NCBI GenBank assembly: GCA_942490535.1
Contig: CALNXQ010000008.1
Location: 434,001-498,000, forward strand
DNA: 64,000 nt
DNA from: JAEINY01 sp942490535
GTDB taxonomy: Bacteria > Bacteroidota > Bacteroidia > Bacteroidales > Marinilabiliaceae
Direction: 5' to 3'
The position numbers and the translations under genes were made by a program. How positions within the stretch are numbered: the first letter of the stretch is position 1; each line of letters opens with the position of its first letter. The notes beneath the pieces are model-generated. The model saw nothing but the letters and a program-made list of their open reading frames with translations, was not told where the DNA came from and searched no databases. Shown here one piece after another: positions 61,235 to 64,000 of this stretch.

Positions 61235-61345
61235 ATTGGCATTCAACCCGAGTCCGGGTTGTGCTATTACCACGGCATCATCCATGGGTTATCACCCACG
61301 GCTATTATTGTATCACCACTTCGTGGCGAGTGCTATTGAATAGCA
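61235..61345. repeat. Dispersed palindrome cluster (REP-like)
   Basis: CAACCCGAGTCCGGGTTG, CATGGGTTATCACCCACGG and CACCACTTCGTGGCGAGTG in a row, separated by short GCTATT-type linkers. Same style as the clusters at 23792 and 57028. Confidence 0.6.
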
Positions 61346-61801
61346 TCTACATGAAAAGAAAGTACCTTTTCCTGATAGGATGAATCCTGTAAGAATCAAA
61401 TAACAATAACTCCTGAAGAATGAAATAAACGCCGGTGAAAACCGACTGTGCTGCAAAAAGAAAGCACTTCGGTAGCGTTCAATTTTCAATCATAACGTCT
61501 CATCTCCCTACAGAACCTTTGATAGATGAGACGACTCAGGGTACTCAATGGATTTTACCAATGTGTTTTCAAGACACTCTATATTTCACATAAAGATCGC
61601 AACAAAGCACAATAAGCCGGCTCCAGGTTCTGAGCGTTTTTTTTGATTTTGCATCCTTAACGTGAAATATATAATTCTAAGAAAAATGTAACCAAATACA
61701 AACACCAGCCTATTCCAATTACTCCCCGCATCCTAAATCGCTAATTCCCCAATATGCCCTCATCATGACCGAACTCACTTTTTAAATGCGTATCTTTTTT
61801 G
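61346..61801. other. Intergenic region, one strong hairpin
   Basis: About 450 bp without a gene. It holds a 10-bp perfect stem CGTCTCATCT / AGATGAGACG (about 61496-61532) of unknown role, not followed by a T run. Nothing else recognised until the fprA promoter. Confidence 0.35.
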
Positions 61802-61809
61802 TAATTTTG
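61802..61809 (+). promoter_or_regulatory. Promoter -7 box for the flavodiiron gene
   Basis: TAATTTTG, matching TAnnTTTG, 42 bp upstream of the ATG; a T-rich -33 region precedes it. Confidence 0.6.
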
Positions 61810-61851
61810 CGCACTCGTTTACCGAAATGATATAAACAAAACCAGAATAAA

Positions 61852-63048
61852 ATGTACAAACCTGTTCATCTGACTGACCAGATTTTCTACGTGGGGGTTA
61901 ATGACCGCCGGACAAACTTGTTTGAAAACATGTGGCCGCTGGATCGCGGCGTATCCTACAACTCCTACCTGATTGCAGACGAAAAAGTCACCGTGATTGA
62001 CACCGTTGAAGCGGGTCATTTTGAGAAATGGATTGCTAAAGTCAGAACGATTCTGAATGAGCGCCCCATCGATTACCTGGTGGTGAACCACATGGAACCC
62101 GATCACTCGGGAGCGATCCGCATCCTGACGGAGTTATATCCCCAGATGCAGATTGTGGGTAACAAAAAAACACTGCCCATGATCGAAGGTTACTACGGCA
62201 TCACCACCAACACACTCACTGTTAAGGAGGGCGACACACTTGATCTGGGCACGAACAAACTCACTTTCTATACCGTCCCAATGGTGCATTGGCCCGAGTC
62301 CATGGTCTGTTTTGAGGAAACCAACCAAATCCTGTTTTCTTCCGATGCCTTTGGCAGCTTCGGCACCCTGGATGGCGGCATTTTTGACGACGAGCTGGAT
62401 TTTGATCACTATAAAGAGGAAATGCGCCGGTATTACTCCAACATTGTGGGGAAATACGGGAATCCGGTGCAAAAAGCCTTGTCCAAATTGGGTACTTTAG
62501 ACCTTAAGATGATTGCCCCTTCCCATGGTCCTGTTTACCGCGAGCGCATCGCCGACATGGTAGCCATGTATGACCAGTGGAGCAAATATGAAGCTGAAGA
62601 AGGTGTGGTCCTCGCCTATGCTTCCATGTATGGCAATACAGAAGAGATGGCGGAAGTAACGGCACGTGCCATTGCCGAAAACGGCATTAAGAATGTACGG
62701 GTATACGATGTGAGCAAAACACATCCTTCCTTTATTATCTCTGACGTATTCAAATTCAAAGGCATCATCCTGGGCAGTCCCACCTACAGCAACGAACTGC
62801 ATCCCAACATGGAAGCGTTAGTAATGAAGCTGCAGCACATGGGCATTGCCAACCATTACTTTGGTGTACTGGGCTCATTTACCTGGGCGGGTGCTGCCGT
62901 GAAAAAACTGAACGAATTGGGTGAAAACCTCAAGTGGGAAGCAGTTGCCGAACCGGTAGAGGAAAAACATGCCTTGAAGGCTGACAAATACGAAGCTTGC
63001 TGGCAGCTGGGGCAGGCCATGGCAAAACGCCTAAAAGCAGATCGTTAA
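61852..63048 (+). CDS. fprA: Flavodiiron protein (A-type flavoprotein, FprA)
   Basis: Reduces oxygen to water or nitric oxide to nitrous oxide in anaerobes. 398 residues: a beta-lactamase-like diiron domain (about 1-250) with the ligand set HMEPDHSGAI, FSSDAFGSFG and APSHGPVYR, then a flavodoxin domain (about 255-398) with the FMN loop YASMYGNTEEMAE and GSPTYSNELHP. It has no rubredoxin extension, so it is the two-domain FprA form. It is cytoplasmic, with its own promoter and terminator. It suggests an anaerobic or microaerobic lifestyle. Confidence 0.95.
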   Translation: MYKPVHLTDQIFYVGVNDRRTNLFENMWPLDRGVSYNSYLIADEKVTVIDTVEAGHFEKWIAKVRTILNERPIDYLVVNHMEPDHSGAIRILTELYPQMQIVGNKKTLPMIEGYYGITTNTLTVKEGDTLDLGTNKLTFYTVPMVHWPESMVCFEETNQILFSSDAFGSFGTLDGGIFDDELDFDHYKEEMRRYYSNIVGKYGNPVQKALSKLGTLDLKMIAPSHGPVYRERIADMVAMYDQWSKYEAEEGVVLAYASMYGNTEEMAEVTARAIAENGIKNVRVYDVSKTHPSFIISDVFKFKGIILGSPTYSNELHPNMEALVMKLQHMGIANHYFGVLGSFTWAGAAVKKLNELGENLKWEAVAEPVEEKHALKADKYEACWQLGQAMAKRLKADR

Positions 63049-63071
63049 ACTCGTGAATTGATATAGATTTC

Positions 63072-63102
63072 AAAGGCATCTGTTCTAGGTGCCTTTTTTT
63101 TT
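63072..63102 (+). terminator. Terminator of fprA
   Basis: Stem AAAGGCA / TGCCTTT (63072-63078 and 63090-63096) with a T run to 63102. Confidence 0.82.
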
Positions 63103-63189
63103 GTACTTTAAGGTTTGATGACAATGCCATATATAGCTTCATTGACATACTGTTAAAATAGAGTTCAATCAATTATAAATGACTTACGG

Positions 63190-63349
63190 CAAATTCCGCG
63201 TAGCGGATGAAGTATTGTAGAATAGTCTGTCGCCAATTGATTTCTTTCCCCGCAGGGGATATAGAATCATTATAAATCTCGCTGGTATTCAGCACTATTT
63301 ACAGTTTAAACAATCGGAATAAATCACAGCGTATCGGAAGACGCATTTC
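63190..63349. repeat. 160-bp direct repeat, copy 1
   Basis: Matches 63790-63949 without gaps at about 144 of 160 positions. It includes the palindromes TCCGCGTAGCGGA and CCCCGCAGGGG. Confidence 0.9.
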
Positions 63350-63789
63350 GAGGGTATTTAGAAATGAAAATAATGGCCACCAAGGCTCTAAGTCACAAAG
63401 AATACCAGAAGACTACTGTTAGAATAATCAATGCTTTGTGTTACTTAGTGCATTTGAGCCTTTGTGGCAAAAAGTTAAAAATTAATCATTTTCGGACATC
63501 CCCATAGAGGGTAAGAAATCCATGATAATCTGTGGTTAAGAAAAAAACAGCCCCTCCTTTTGATCCAATTCCCATGCGGCGCATGCAATACCCTGCGGCC
63601 AACCACCTCCTGATTGCGCCTCCGCTTTCATCACTTAGTGTCCCGGGGTTCCACCCCGGGCTATTGTTATTTTACCCTTCAGGGTCATGCATTCGCGTTA
63701 ATTCGTGTCATTTGCGGTTAAAAAATCGGTGATAATCCGCATAATCTGTGGATCATTTTGTCTGAAGTACAGAGTCCACAGTCCATAGA
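63350..63789. repeat. Repeat-derived intergenic sequence
   Basis: Non-coding. It holds fragments of widely dispersed Bacteroidota elements: CACCAAGGCTCTAAGTCACA with its near inverse TGTGTTACTTAGTGCATTTG, the phrases GATAATCTGTGGTTAA and ATAATCTGTGGATCA, ATTCGTGTCATTTGCGG, and a palindrome cluster CCCGGGGTTCCACCCCGGG (63640-63690). Confidence 0.5.
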
Positions 63790-63949
63790 CAAATTCCGCG
63801 TAGCGGATGACGTGTTGGAGAATAAGATGTCGCCATTGGAATACTTTCCCCGCAAGGGATATAGAATCATTATAAATATCACTGGTATTCAGCACTATTT
63901 ACAGTTTAAACAATCGGAATAAATCACATCGTATCGGAAGCAGCATTTC
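63790..63949. repeat. 160-bp direct repeat, copy 2
   Basis: Second copy, exactly 600 bp from the first; about 90% identical. The palindromic core CCCCGCAAGGG is slightly changed. Confidence 0.9.
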
Positions 63950-64000
63950 TTCTCCCTATGAATAGGGAGACACAGAGGGTAAGAAATCGGTGATAATCCG

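Overview
The window looks like part of the chromosome of a Bacteroidota bacterium, most likely a free-living Bacteroidales/Marinilabiliales-type gliding anaerobe or facultative anaerobe. The reasons are a SusC/SusD outer-membrane pair, gliding-motility genes gldF and gldG, a menaquinone cluster (menA-menC-menE), promoters of the Bacteroidota type (TTTG-N19/20-TAnnTTTG), few Shine-Dalgarno sequences, and many secreted or outer-membrane proteins. I saw no rRNA or tRNA gene and no CRISPR array.

Layout. 0-5 kb: a susD-susC nutrient uptake pair (minus). 5-10 kb: a small secreted protein, then a cobalamin riboswitch driving a BtuB-like receptor and a small beta-barrel-like protein. 10-19 kb: amino acid permease, a secreted protein, a tandem (double-domain) adenylate kinase, malic enzyme, a chemoreceptor with two CZB motifs, RidA. 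19-25 kb: FKBP isomerase, oligoendopeptidase F, then a preQ1 riboswitch followed by queC-queE and queF. 25-34 kb: PLD-like protein, YfcE-type phosphoesterase, polyphosphate kinase, SixA-like phosphatase, SPL-type radical SAM protein, a candidate small RNA, a Rof-like Rho inhibitor, an AlaX-like editing protein, mnmA, dnaN. 34-42 kb: the apparent operon surE-(membrane protein)-lpxB-gldF-gldG, then pheT. 42-47 kb: an accessory patch with two genes broken by insertion sequences. A macrodomain gene is split by an ISL3 element with an exact 8-bp target duplication, and an isochorismatase-family gene is split by an IS200-type element; both reading frames can be rejoined by eye. 47-57 kb: C1 peptidase, GH123/DUF4091-like lipoprotein, menE-menC-menA, GNAT acetyltransferase, ABC exporter pair. 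57-64 kb: murB, mltG, TetR-like regulator, SPOR lipoprotein, flavodiiron protein, and a repeat-rich 0.9-kb end.

The most unusual signal is not a gene. Five separate intergenic regions (about 18970-19221, 24922-25119, 39220-39465, 53209-53376 and 57392-57580) each hold 8-12 diverged tandem units. Each has its own consensus, but all share a unit length of 20-22 bp, which is close to two turns of the DNA helix. Three of them give open frames with a 7-residue period because 21 is a multiple of three. The 22-bp locus cannot keep a frame, so coding is unlikely to be the shared function. These arrays, the preQ1 riboswitch whose pseudoknot contains the start codon of a 38-codon upstream ORF, and the promoter-plus-terminator small RNA near 30.1 kb are the items I would look at first.
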